Source: a virus
Length of the DNA: 48,221 nt
Virus record (IMG/VR): IMGVR_UViG_3300003321_000121
Span: 1,277-49,497 of that record
Direction: 5' to 3' (one strand)
Under the pieces are notes generated by a model. It was not told the DNA's origin. It made no database searches and saw nothing but the letters and a program-made list of their open reading frames with translations. Within the stretch, counting starts at the first letter, position 1, and every line of letters starts with the position of its first letter. Positions 7,043 through 13,354 of this stretch are shown here, one piece after another. The translations under genes and the position numbers were made by a program.

Positions 7043-7223
7043 GTTTTCTCCTAGATATAATTTCCCGTTGACCACTTCGTTGTAGTGCCTCAATCTTCGC
7101 CTTGTATTCTACCTCCGACCTATCCAAATCATGCCCTGCGTCAGTATCAATATACGTACTGAACAATGGTCCCGGCTCTGGATAGGTCTGACTATTCCAT
7201 TTCCGCGTTTTAACTGTTCGCAT
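7014..7223 (-). CDS. Small hypothetical protein
   Basis: 69 aa from ATG 7223 (MRTVKTRKWNSQTYPEPGPL), with GAGG just upstream; overlaps the previous gene by 14 nt and the next by 29 nt. The last 12 or so codons overlie the ribosome site of the next gene, so the true C-terminus is plausible but less certain. Acidic middle (DTDAGHDLDRSEVE). No family recognised. Confidence 0.5.
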   Translation of the reverse strand: MRTVKTRKWNSQTYPEPGPLFSTYIDTDAGHDLDRSEVEYKAKIEALQRSGQREIISRRKHGKTNKATT

Positions 7224-7563
7224 TTTCCTCGACCAATCCCAACACCACCGCCGCTTTGGCAATATGCAACCTAAAATGATCTGACACTAATGATCCTGCT
7301 TCAATATCAAATAGCGGCGACGCGAAATGGGCAAACGAAATCGGCAACGTTGTGTAGCTCGTCGTCTTTGCCGTCTTTGGCAATGCTGCTGTGCGAATAT
7401 GTACAGTAGTCTTAGCCTTACTCGGGAAACCATGCACATCCGGTCCCCTCAACGCACTAATCACGTCCCAAATCTGCATTGACGATTTGTTACCTTTCGC
7501 CAACGCTTCATCAATCACATTTAACACGCGCTTGGCTTCTCGGGTCAATTTTGATTTTGCCAT
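7210..7563 (-). CDS. SALRGPD-family protein 1
   Basis: 117 aa. It has RVLNVIDEAL, then QIWDVISALRGPDVHG (about residues 31-46) and TTVHIRTAALPK, ending in a helix with KAAVVLGLVEE. The same order, (V/L)LD/NxIDE, W-(D/N)-V-(I/L)-SALRGPD, T-x-x-I-R-x-A-A-(F/L)-P, A-x-x-LGL, occurs in 9420-9785 and 11264-11668. This is a three-gene paralogous family of unknown function in one operon. The sharply conserved SALRGPD suggests an active or binding loop. Confidence 0.75.
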   Translation of the reverse strand: MAKSKLTREAKRVLNVIDEALAKGNKSSMQIWDVISALRGPDVHGFPSKAKTTVHIRTAALPKTAKTTSYTTLPISFAHFASPLFDIEAGSLVSDHFRLHIAKAAVVLGLVEENANS

Positions 7564-7565
7564 TG

Positions 7566-7970
7566 TTACAAACTCCCTTCGATTGCATCAGCAATCTGAT
7601 CAAAGGTTCCCCCGCTATCGTTTATCCCGGACAAAGACGTTTTTACTAGTGTCGTGGAATCTACCACTACTGGATTGCCACTTTCGACACCCGCCCATTG
7701 CATAACTTCACTAGGCAAGATACCCGGATTATCCGTCGTCTCTGTGACAAACGTCCAAGCATTTGCATCTATATCTTCTGCAACAATCTCCAGTGGAGTA
7801 TACTCCCACGCCCCGATTCCTTCTGCCTCAGCCAAATCGCACAATACTCCTAGACAACAAAACTCATCATTCTCTGTCCGTAATGCCCCAATGCCTTGCT
7901 TGTAATTTCCAGACCGCAATGCAGCCACCCATAGCTTCTTGATTCTCGGATTCATCATTACTCCCACCAT
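7566..7970 (-). CDS. Conserved phage protein (NPxIKxxWVAALRSGxYxQGxGxLR family)
   Basis: 134 aa. The N-terminal part NPRIKKLWVAALRSGNYKQG, then FCCLGVLCDLAEAEG, LPSEVMQWAGV and a C-terminal INDSGGTFDQIADAIE are the hallmark segments of a widespread phage family of unknown function. The ATG at 7970 shares a TAATG with the upstream stop; an internal ATG four codons in with a closer GGGAG is an alternative. The Cys pair may be structural. Confidence 0.78.
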   Translation of the reverse strand: MVGVMMNPRIKKLWVAALRSGNYKQGIGALRTENDEFCCLGVLCDLAEAEGIGAWEYTPLEIVAEDIDANAWTFVTETTDNPGILPSEVMQWAGVESGNPVVVDSTTLVKTSLSGINDSGGTFDQIADAIEGSL

Positions 7971-8197
7971 TAGTCAATTCCTCCATTCGTATTATAGCTA
8001 TCCTCTTTCGCAGCCTGATAGCCAGCTTCGTAACCATCATCATACGCTTGATCATAGTCAGCATCGGCATTAGACCGTTCAACGTCTATACCGTCATCAT
8101 ACCCCTCACTATACCCATCACTCTTGCCATCCTCGTATCCTTCTGCGTACCCATCTGTCTTGCCCCGATCACAGGCATCCTGTTCTTCGATGGTCAT
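7970..8197 (-). CDS. Acidic DGY/EGY-repeat protein
   Basis: 75 aa from ATG 8197, behind a GGAGGGTAGG ribosome site. The sequence is a degenerate tetrad repeat of the type (D/E)GY-x: DGYAEGYEDGKSDGYSEGYD and later YDDGYEAGYQAAK. Net charge is strongly negative and there is no hydrophobic core. Gly-Tyr-Glu/Asp repeats of this type form amphipathic helices in FliH- and Yae1-like proteins. It could be a DNA-mimic or a surface-binding helix; unproven. Confidence 0.7.
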   Translation of the reverse strand: MTIEEQDACDRGKTDGYAEGYEDGKSDGYSEGYDDGIDVERSNADADYDQAYDDGYEAGYQAAKEDSYNTNGGID

Positions 8198-8445
8198 TAT
8201 CCTACCCTCCGCAATTCCTGTCCACAACTAGCACACTTTGGTACCTTCAAAATTGGCGAATCATCCTTGTTGGCCCCATGTTGACTTGGAGACATTCTAT
8301 CCTGTCTTGCATCTCCAATATACACTGCATAATCATTGTGCTCGACTTTGACTGAATTGATAGCCGAGTAGCCCAGAGTTAGAAACCTTACCTCTACATC
8401 ATCACGATACTTGCTCAACGTGTCGATTAGTTCTTTGATCGTCAC
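8197..8445 (-). CDS. Small phage protein with TIKELIDTLSKY start and C-terminal CxxC
   Basis: 82 aa. It starts MTIKELIDTLSKYRDDVEVR, a common N-terminus of small phage proteins of unknown role (helix, then a D-x-x-V beta-strand). A C-terminal KCASCGQELRR adds a lone CxxC, which may be half of a zinc site shared in a dimer. The stop overlaps the next start in TAATG. Confidence 0.72.
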   Translation of the reverse strand: MTIKELIDTLSKYRDDVEVRFLTLGYSAINSVKVEHNDYAVYIGDARQDRMSPSQHGANKDDSPILKVPKCASCGQELRRVG

Positions 8446-8448
8446 GGG

Positions 8449-8709
8449 TCAATCCTCCTTTTCGGCCATTGTCATATACACTCCATACGCATCTGCATCA
8501 GATGTCCATGCTATCCATGCTTGATGTTGGGCGGCCTCATAGATACTCTCTATTGCTTTTGCCGCAGCAGGACTAAATTCAGCCATTCGATCTACCGCCT
8601 TACCCAGTAGCGCAACCAATACTGTATATTCCTTCTCGCTCAAATCCATCAAATCGTACATCGATGGTGGTGGCGGTACTGGCTCCGCTGGTTTCTTGAT
8701 TACTTTCAT
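8449..8709 (-). CDS. Proline-leader family protein
   Basis: 86 aa. It starts MKVIKKPAEPVPPPPSMYDL and continues MDLSEKEYTVLVALLGKAV, the same leader and acidic-helix plan as the family at 1584-1781, 6776-7042 and 8706-8894. It lies directly next to another family member, likely a tandem duplication followed by divergence. Function unknown. Confidence 0.72.
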   Translation of the reverse strand: MKVIKKPAEPVPPPPSMYDLMDLSEKEYTVLVALLGKAVDRMAEFSPAAAKAIESIYEAAQHQAWIAWTSDADAYGVYMTMAEKED

Positions 8710-8894
8710 CGTAAACTCCCATAGCCAAGGTCAAACCGCAATGTTTTCCAAAGGTGATGAACTGTCGGGGAACTGACGTTATCGAAATGTATATCGGTCA
8801 ATTCATTCGCTAGCTTTGTTGCTTCTTCTCCAGACAATTCCACAACCACGCCTAGTTTGGGTATCGGCTCAGGCTGCCGCTGAGTAATCTTCAT
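8706..8894 (-). CDS. Proline-leader family protein
   Basis: 62 aa. MKITQRQPEPIPKLGVVVEL then SGEEATKLANELTDI. This is the shortest and clearest copy of the family: basic leader, P-x-P-x-P, V-V-x-E-L strand, Ser/Gly-acid-x-E-A helix. It shares especially strong similarity with 1584-1781 (VVLEMSQDEANELVLFL). Coupled by 4-nt overlaps to both neighbours. Confidence 0.72.
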   Translation of the reverse strand: MKITQRQPEPIPKLGVVVELSGEEATKLANELTDIHFDNVSSPTVHHLWKTLRFDLGYGSLR

Positions 8895-9079
8895 CCTACC
8901 CTCTCATGTCCAAGGTATACTTGCCCGATTACTTCTCCATTCCGCAGTAATTCCTTATACATCGCCTTCCAATGACATACCGACTTCATCCGCCTAATTA
9001 AATCTAACTGTCTACGTTCTTTCTGCAATGGTGATTTTCTATCCTGATATCGAATCTGCGCGTTGACGGTAGTCTCCAT
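8891..9079 (-). CDS. Small basic protein
   Basis: 62 aa from ATG 9079 (METTVNAQIRYQDRKSPLQK), with GGGAGGGAC before it. An in-frame ATG at 9103 with GGAG is an equally possible start and would overlap the upstream gene by 11 nt. The centre is a basic helix (KERRQLDLIRRMKS), suggesting nucleic-acid contact. No family recognised. Confidence 0.55.
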   Translation of the reverse strand: METTVNAQIRYQDRKSPLQKERRQLDLIRRMKSVCHWKAMYKELLRNGEVIGQVYLGHERVG

Positions 9080-9092
9080 GTCCCTCCCGTGT

Positions 9093-9257
9093 CTAATTAC
9101 CATTGTATATCTCCGCGTGATTCCAGATTAGCGCTACGGCAAGAGTCAAACCTTGGACCACTAGCACAGGAATAAACAACACAACCACAAAAACAATTCC
9201 AGCACCGATCACCACTAACTCCGCCAATGCTTCAATTATCTTCGCTAGCTTACGCAT
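9093..9257 (-). CDS. Small membrane protein
   Basis: 54 aa from ATG 9257 (MRKLAKIIEALAELVVIGAG). One long hydrophobic stretch, about residues 14-43 (VVIGAGIVFVVVLFIPVLVV and beyond), could be one long or two short membrane segments, with a positively charged N-terminus. No functional clue from neighbours. Confidence 0.6.
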   Translation of the reverse strand: MRKLAKIIEALAELVVIGAGIVFVVVLFIPVLVVQGLTLAVALIWNHAEIYNGN

Positions 9258-9423
9258 TGTCCAATACCTCTCCAATATACGGTAACACGTCCACAATCAC
9301 CACAGTTTCTTTGTCGTTCAGTCGTAGATTGACTGGCATATGGCGTACACGATCCACGACCTCAGACTTATATACCACATACCAGTCTCTATACGGATCA
9401 TTAGTAACTGATTGCTTGATCAT
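9250..9423 (-). CDS. Small hypothetical protein
   Basis: 57 aa (MIKQSVTNDPYRDWYVVYKS, ending in VLPYIGEVLDNA). Mixed alpha/beta with alternating hydrophobics (ETVVIVDVLPYI). Its start is an ATGA overlap with the gene upstream and its end overlaps the next start, so it fills what would otherwise be a gap in a gap-free operon. No family recognised. Confidence 0.68.
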   Translation of the reverse strand: MIKQSVTNDPYRDWYVVYKSEVVDRVRHMPVNLRLNDKETVVIVDVLPYIGEVLDNA

Positions 9424-9785
9424 TTAATCAACCCCAATACCTTGGCTGCTACCCTGACATGGTCAATAAAGTGCGAATCGTCTTCACTGCTAAAGTCAAA
9501 CCGTTTTCTACTCCAAATCTGCATTCCCCCAGCATATTGTCTTCTCGCGCGATCTGCCCAAGCAGCTAATTTAGGAAACGCTGCACGACGAATATGTACT
9601 GTCGTGGTATCCTTCAAGTCAAATTCGTTCCCGTCTTTAACATCAGGACCCCGCAATGCAGACAATACATTCCACAATTCAATCGCAACACCATAATCAT
9701 CTTCAGCATCATCCCAATCCGCTTTAGCTCCAGCAAGCAATATCTCGTCGATTCGGTCTAGTATCTCCCTAGTTCTTTCCCGCAT
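9420..9785 (-). CDS. SALRGPD-family protein 2
   Basis: 121 aa from ATG 9785 (MRERTREILDRIDEILLAGA), with GGGGGAAG before it; a longer reading to 9887 would overlap the zinc protein upstream. Conserved motif ELWNVLSALRGPDVKDG (about residues 37-53), then TTVHIRRAAFPKLA and a C-terminal HVRVAAKVLGLIK. The family has members at 7210-7563 and 11264-11668. RTREILDRIDEILLAG resembles VREMLDRIDTFLVTGD of 11264-11668, making these two the closest pair. Confidence 0.75.
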   Translation of the reverse strand: MRERTREILDRIDEILLAGAKADWDDAEDDYGVAIELWNVLSALRGPDVKDGNEFDLKDTTTVHIRRAAFPKLAAWADRARRQYAGGMQIWSRKRFDFSSEDDSHFIDHVRVAAKVLGLIK

Positions 9786-9948
9786 TCTTCCCCCCGCGTT
9801 GTTTGGTATCGACTGTGAATCGTGTACACTTACAATATACTCCCCCACCAGTATCATAGCAACAATCTTCGTTCCCGTGATACACATGCCAGCCTAGCTT
9901 ATGGCCACATTTGCATAGCTGGCCGTTGTCGGGATTTTTGTCAGTCAT
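9769..9948 (-). CDS. Small Cys/His-rich protein
   Basis: 59 aa. LCKCGHKLGWHVYHGNEDCC (residues 11-30) and then VYCKCTRF give six cysteines and several histidines, enough for one or two zinc ions. The start overlaps the stop of the frameshifted gene upstream in ATGA, and its end overlaps the next start by 17 nt. Basic glycine-rich tail. Likely a small nucleic-acid or protein-binding zinc protein. Confidence 0.68.
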   Translation of the reverse strand: MTDKNPDNGQLCKCGHKLGWHVYHGNEDCCYDTGGGVYCKCTRFTVDTKQRGGKNAGKN

Positions 9949-10113
9949 AAAATATCTCCCAGTCCGTAGAAACCTTCTTGAATATCCCGCTCTATTTGAG
10001 CACTGTATTTGTCTTGCTCATGCTGTAATCGTTCGCAACGGGGCGGAGCAATAGTCAGACTTCTTGCGGCGGGCTGGAATTGGCTTTCCACACTGGTAGC
10101 ATTCCTTAGTCAT
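9945..10113 (-). CDS. Zinc-ribbon protein with apparent +1 frameshift
   Basis: The first frame from ATG 10113 reads MTKECYQCGKPIPARRKKSD then YCS and stops at 10018-10020. Skipping one base (plus-strand 10044) continues as PRCERLQHEQDKYSAQIERD and ends GFYGLGDIL at a TGA (9945-9947) that overlaps the next start as ATGA. The joined reading restores CxxC...YCSPRC, the usual four-Cys zinc ribbon of this small phage family (55 residues). This is either a programmed shift, a real mutation or a sequencing error in the C-rich run. Confidence 0.6.
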
Positions 10114-10232
10114 GTTCTTCTCCCGTACGTTAGAGTATCATAATGACATGCCTCACACCTAACCTCACACTTCGCTAACTCTATGTCGATCCGTGCAATT
10201 GAATACGTTATCAAGTCTGATACCTCAGACAT
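10110..10232 (-). CDS. Tiny Cys-containing protein
   Basis: 40 aa (MSEVSDLITYSIARIDIELA, then KCEVRCEACHYDTLTYGRRT). Three cysteines and a histidine sit in a tight cluster. It overlaps the upstream stop by 8 nt and the downstream start by ATGA. The ribosome site is poor (GAAGG abutting the ATG), so translation may depend on coupling. No family recognised. Confidence 0.5.
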   Translation of the reverse strand: MSEVSDLITYSIARIDIELAKCEVRCEACHYDTLTYGRRT

Positions 10233-10503
10233 CCTTCACTGATCCATCTGCATATAGCAAACATGGATCATCTCCATCAATAGTACGATACGCACATTCC
10301 TCACGTGATTGCCAGAGCACATGCATTACTGCCGAATCCGCGTCTAGCTTACTATCACCCGCGACTTCTACAAAGCAAGTAGGCTCTATGCCCCATTTGC
10401 CGAATCCCAAACCTTGGGACACACTACCACTGAGGCCCCTTGCCTGCATGGCCTCAGCGATAGTATGGGGGGAAACATTCGCAATTGCATAGCGGACTAT
10501 CAT
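10225..10503 (-). CDS. Hypothetical protein
   Basis: 92 aa (MIVRYAIANVSPHTIAEAMQ). A helix-like N-terminus is followed by a beta-rich glycine-containing segment, then two Cys-containing strands (PTCFVEVAG and SREECAYRTIDGDDPCLLY). Soluble, slightly acidic. Starts 1 nt after the upstream stop codon. Unknown function. Confidence 0.65.
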   Translation of the reverse strand: MIVRYAIANVSPHTIAEAMQARGLSGSVSQGLGFGKWGIEPTCFVEVAGDSKLDADSAVMHVLWQSREECAYRTIDGDDPCLLYADGSVKDV

Positions 10504-10504
10504 T

Positions 10505-10684
10505 TCAGTCCCAGATACGAAAGGTGAGTCTGTGCGCCCACTCGCGGCCTAGGTCATACGACTCAATGAGTGGGTAGTCGTAGTGTGTCGTTAGGTCAGA
10601 GCGAAACTCAATGACGCCCCGGATAAATGCTTTGATTGCTAATGTCATCGGCTGTCCCCGCAAGAGTCGAATTATTTTCCGCAT
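10505..10684 (-). CDS. Small phage protein (EFRSDxTTHYxYPxxxxYDxGRExAHRLT family)
   Basis: 59 aa from ATG 10684, with GGGGGAATG upstream. After a basic N-terminal helix it reads GVIEFRSDLTTHYDYPLIE then SYDLGREWAHRLTFRIWD. I recognise this pattern (E-F-x-S-D, T-T-H-Y, Y-D-x-G-R-E, A-H-R-x-T) from small uncharacterised proteins common in phage genomes. GC-rich relative to neighbours. Confidence 0.68.
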   Translation of the reverse strand: MRKIIRLLRGQPMTLAIKAFIRGVIEFRSDLTTHYDYPLIESYDLGREWAHRLTFRIWD

Positions 10685-10714
10685 TTGTCATTCCCCCGCG
10701 TTGAATTATCCAAT

Positions 10715-10776
10715 GGGTGATAGCAGGATTTGAACCTACTCTTGAGAGTGCGACTCTCAGGCAACCAGCATCACCC
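10715..10776 (-). tRNA. tRNA-like element with reduced D-arm
   Basis: 62 nt on the minus strand. It has a perfect 7-bp acceptor GGGTGAT / ATCACCC, a T-arm GTAGG-TTCAAAT-CCTGC and an anticodon-type hairpin TGAGA-GTCGCAC-TCTCA with U33 (anticodon CGC if real). Only 10 nt (GCTGGTTGCC) lie between acceptor and anticodon stem, so the D-arm is at most 2 bp, and there is one extra base between T-stem and acceptor. No CCA is encoded. It may be a degenerate or unusual tRNA. Confidence 0.5.
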
Positions 10777-10783
10777 GAATCTA

Positions 10784-11206
10784 CTACAGCATTAATCCCC
10801 GCACAAGCTCTAGTTGCTCCACGACATTTTGCAATGCTTCCTCTGCCTCGCGCAATCTACGACTATACTTCCGCAGCACCGCTGCTGCATAACATTCCAC
10901 GCCAATCTTGGCAATATGCGCTTCTGTTTGAGTCCGCGTCAGCGCTAGTGCTGCTATCATCTCCCGCATTGCCTGAGCACCCCTAGCTCTACGTCGATCA
11001 TTCTCTCGAATCGTTGCAAACCAATCCTCAGACTCCCGCGTTTGCTCTGTGTGCAATTCTTGCTCCACTGGCGGTACGCCGCCTTCAAATAAGTCTGGAT
11101 TGGCTTTAACAATCCTATTTGCTCCAGCTATATCACCTCGTTCCTTTGCCCGACTGTACGCAGCCAACACTGCTGCATCATTCCGTTCCTTGATATACCC
11201 TAGCAT
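10784..11206 (-). CDS. Helical charged hypothetical protein
   Basis: 140 aa from ATG 11206 (MLGYIKERNDAAVLAAYSRA), with a GGGGGAAA ribosome site. Highly charged and helical, with long runs of Arg/Glu/Ala (RENDRRRARGAQAMREMIAA; KYSRRLREAEEALQNVVEQL), probably coiled-coil in the last third. The stop lies 8 nt before the tRNA-like element at 10715-10776. No family recognised. Confidence 0.68.
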   Translation of the reverse strand: MLGYIKERNDAAVLAAYSRAKERGDIAGANRIVKANPDLFEGGVPPVEQELHTEQTRESEDWFATIRENDRRRARGAQAMREMIAALALTRTQTEAHIAKIGVECYAAAVLRKYSRRLREAEEALQNVVEQLELVRGLML

Positions 11207-11263
11207 CGTTTCCCCCTTGTTTACTGGACTCATCAGGCATGGCCCCTACCATGCGACGGGGAA

Positions 11264-11668
11264 TTACTTCCCCGTTTCGTCCTTTAGTTTTAATGCCGCT
11301 GCTGCCGAACGAATGTGCTCGGCAAAATGCCATCTCAGAGCTTCGTAATCCCATATACTTGTAGTCGGCTCACGATAGCCAGTAGTATAAAAACTAGCTG
11401 GTAACCACGTAAGATTGCCCAATGCTGCCGTACGTGGGAATGCTGCAGCACGTATGGCATTTGTTGTGGAGACTTTATCGCCATAGCTATCATTGTCTGG
11501 ACCCCGCAATGCAGACAATACATTCCACAATCTTTCGGCGTGTTGATCGCCAGTTACCAAAAACGTGTCGATTCGATCCAGCATTTCGCGTACTGGATCA
11601 GTCGTTTCCTTTGTCGATTTCGGCAATGGAATCTCTGCCTCGTGATTCGTCCTTGTCGTCTGTGTCAT
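11264..11668 (-). CDS. SALRGPD-family protein 3
   Basis: 134 aa (MTQTTRTNHEAEIPLPKSTK), behind GGGGGAGACC. The N-terminal 25 residues are an extra polar leader. The family motifs follow: VREMLDRIDTFLVTGD, ERLWNVLSALRGPDND (about residues 45-60) and TNAIRAAAFPRTA, with the C-terminal HIRSAAAALKL. It heads the minus-strand run of small genes, upstream of the other two paralogs. No function known. Confidence 0.75.
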   Translation of the reverse strand: MTQTTRTNHEAEIPLPKSTKETTDPVREMLDRIDTFLVTGDQHAERLWNVLSALRGPDNDSYGDKVSTTNAIRAAAFPRTAALGNLTWLPASFYTTGYREPTTSIWDYEALRWHFAEHIRSAAAALKLKDETGK

Positions 11669-11795
11669 TGGTCTCCCCCGGTTTAAGTCGATGTTCGATT
11701 ACCACAAGGGAAATCATATATCAACTACATACCTAGTAGGATTAAGATTTGATTAAGGAATCATTAAGCCATTGACGGATTTAGGGAGAACAAAA
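11669..11795 (-). promoter_or_regulatory. Upstream region of the small-gene operon
   Basis: AT-rich gap before the 11264-11668 gene. It contains three similar elements (GATTAAG at about 11740, GATTAAGG and CATTAAG). On the minus strand TTGATA is followed after 17 nt by TAATCG, a weak sigma70 match. It is the natural place for a promoter of the 84-11668 operon, since a terminator ends the preceding unit. The exact site is not clear. Confidence 0.35.
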
Positions 11796-11831
11796 ATGGC
11801 CCTAGCAAGAATCATACCTTGCTAGGGCCAT
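11796..11831 (-). terminator. Rho-independent terminator of the DUF932 gene
   Basis: A perfect 14-bp stem ATGGCCCTAGCAAG / CTTGCTAGGGCCAT with an 8-nt loop, followed on the minus strand by TTTTTGTT. It lies 5 nt beyond the DUF932 stop. Confidence 0.92.
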
Positions 11832-11835
11832 ACTA

Positions 11836-12945
11836 TTAGAATGCAATCTCCATTATCTTCCCTGCCTGCCGCTCTAGCTTCACGCGTTCATCTGCGTTTG
11901 GCAAATCACGTGCGACTTCAGTAAGTCCACCAGTGAAACCCCACACTGAGTTTGGATTACCATAGCGGTCCTCTGACTTCTCCGCAATCGCATAGGCAAT
12001 TTGCGCCGTCTTGCGTGAGACACCAAGGTTAAACACCGCATCCAACACGTCATCCTTCGACGCACCAAGAATACGCGTCTTCATTGCTGTAACCTTACGC
12101 TCATCCTCTATCGCTGACGCCTCGGCGTACTTCTTTACTTCCAATGCAATGCCCGCGAATGCTTTGTCATCCGCGCTACCTTTGTGCGGGATACGTAGCT
12201 CTGTCACACCCTGCGCGCCCCAAACTCTATGATTGCCGCACACGTATTCATAGAAGAACGTCGTAAGTCTGAAACTCGCGTCTCCAACTTCGGAATTGCT
12301 GACAAAAAATCCACGACCTAACCCGCCATTCGGGTCCTTCTCAAATATCCGCCGCGTGTTGTCCACCAAAAACGCGAACATGTCTTTATCACTCGCGTAT
12401 AGTCCACGTGACCCGTCAAATGCCTCTGGGGCAGGTTGGAACGTGGTTTGATCCGCTAGTCTGATCAGTCGTGACGTTATGTCACTATTCCAGATACGCG
12501 TATAGCTTGGAGTCAATGCAGCACGCAACGTGAGCGCACCATTCCGCTGGAATAGCAAATTATCACCTTCGCCATTTTCACGCGGCTCAATATGCTGCAA
12601 ACCCTCATTCATACACTCACACGCGAGAGCTACCGGAAGCGAACGTAGGTAATTCGCTGGGGCTCCAATCCTACGCGCTAATTGACCAAAGCTATAATGC
12701 GTGAAATCCGCTACGGTTCCCGTCTCGCCTTGGAGCATTGGACGTGAATCGCCAACAACTTGCCCAACCTGCACAAGTTGGTTGCTCGGCACAACACGTA
12801 GCTTCCGCATTTCCACGTTTCGCTTTTCCACGCTATTAGCGCGATGTTGCCTTACTGCCGCATCCAGTTCTACCAGTGATTTAAACCTCTCATCTGCTGG
12901 ACGTGTTGACCACTGATTAAATGCATGCGTAAGAGTCGTAGTCAT
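11836..12945 (-). CDS. DUF932 phage/plasmid-like protein
   Basis: 369 aa. Segments HYSFGQLARRIGAPANYLRS, LRAALTPSYTRIWNSDI, FAFLVDNTRRI, GRGFFVSNSEVG and YEYVCGNHRVWG follow the order seen in DUF932 (phage/plasmid-like TIGR03299) proteins, including the conserved C-G-N-H near the centre. Members are often expressed early in phages and plasmids; their biochemistry is unsettled. It stands alone between two strong terminators, so it is an independent transcription unit. A GGGGAAAC site precedes the ATG. Confidence 0.85.
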   Translation of the reverse strand: MTTTLTHAFNQWSTRPADERFKSLVELDAAVRQHRANSVEKRNVEMRKLRVVPSNQLVQVGQVVGDSRPMLQGETGTVADFTHYSFGQLARRIGAPANYLRSLPVALACECMNEGLQHIEPRENGEGDNLLFQRNGALTLRAALTPSYTRIWNSDITSRLIRLADQTTFQPAPEAFDGSRGLYASDKDMFAFLVDNTRRIFEKDPNGGLGRGFFVSNSEVGDASFRLTTFFYEYVCGNHRVWGAQGVTELRIPHKGSADDKAFAGIALEVKKYAEASAIEDERKVTAMKTRILGASKDDVLDAVFNLGVSRKTAQIAYAIAEKSEDRYGNPNSVWGFTGGLTEVARDLPNADERVKLERQAGKIMEIAF

Positions 12946-12990
12946 TGTAACGTTTCCCCGTTGTGTGTTGAAATGGGCTAGGGAAAAATT

Positions 12991-13015
12991 GGGGCAGGTT
13001 TTTGACGCCTGCCCC
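12991..13015 (-). terminator. Rho-independent terminator
   Basis: GGGGCAGG / CCTGCCCC 8-bp stem with a 9-nt loop, followed on the minus strand by AATTTTTCCC. It lies 9 nt beyond the stop of the 13025-13354 gene. Confidence 0.85.
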
Positions 13016-13024
13016 GGTTGACTA

Positions 13025-13354
13025 TCATTCGTTGATCGCGCTGTAGTGCCCAGACTTTAAATATCGTATCTCCGGGTCCACATACTTTGACCAACGTGCC
13101 ATCCGTTGTGGCGCGTTGCTAGCAAAGTCACTTAGCGTTCGACGTGCTTCGCCTAGTGCATTACTCGCGTGGCAAAGTAAATCATCATCCGCATCAAGTC
13201 GCTTGACCATTTTTGCCGCCTCACTATCCGGCTCGGCAATGGCTTCCAACTTGATTGACGCATCCTCGCGAGCAATCTGCAACGTGCTAATTGTATCCTC
13301 TACCTTCTCAATTAGTTCAAGCAACGTGATCATAGCGCTAGCTGTCGTAAGCAT
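13025..13354 (-). CDS. Hypothetical helical protein
   Basis: 109 aa (MLTTASAMITLLELIEKVED), helical and acidic in the first two thirds, with coiled-coil character (LLELIEKVEDTISTLQIARE; KMVKRLDADDDLLCHASNAL) and a Tyr-rich C-terminus (DPEIRYLKSGHY). A GGGGGAACGG site precedes the start. It forms a one-gene unit ended by the terminator at 12991-13015. No family recognised. Confidence 0.68.
   Translation of the reverse strand: MLTTASAMITLLELIEKVEDTISTLQIAREDASIKLEAIAEPDSEAAKMVKRLDADDDLLCHASNALGEARRTLSDFASNAPQRMARWSKYVDPEIRYLKSGHYSAINE

Noticed and set aside
12931-12990. Promoter for the DUF932 gene just upstream of it
   Set aside because: A promoter is expected there, but no convincing -35/-10 pair could be found in the gap before the terminator at 12991.
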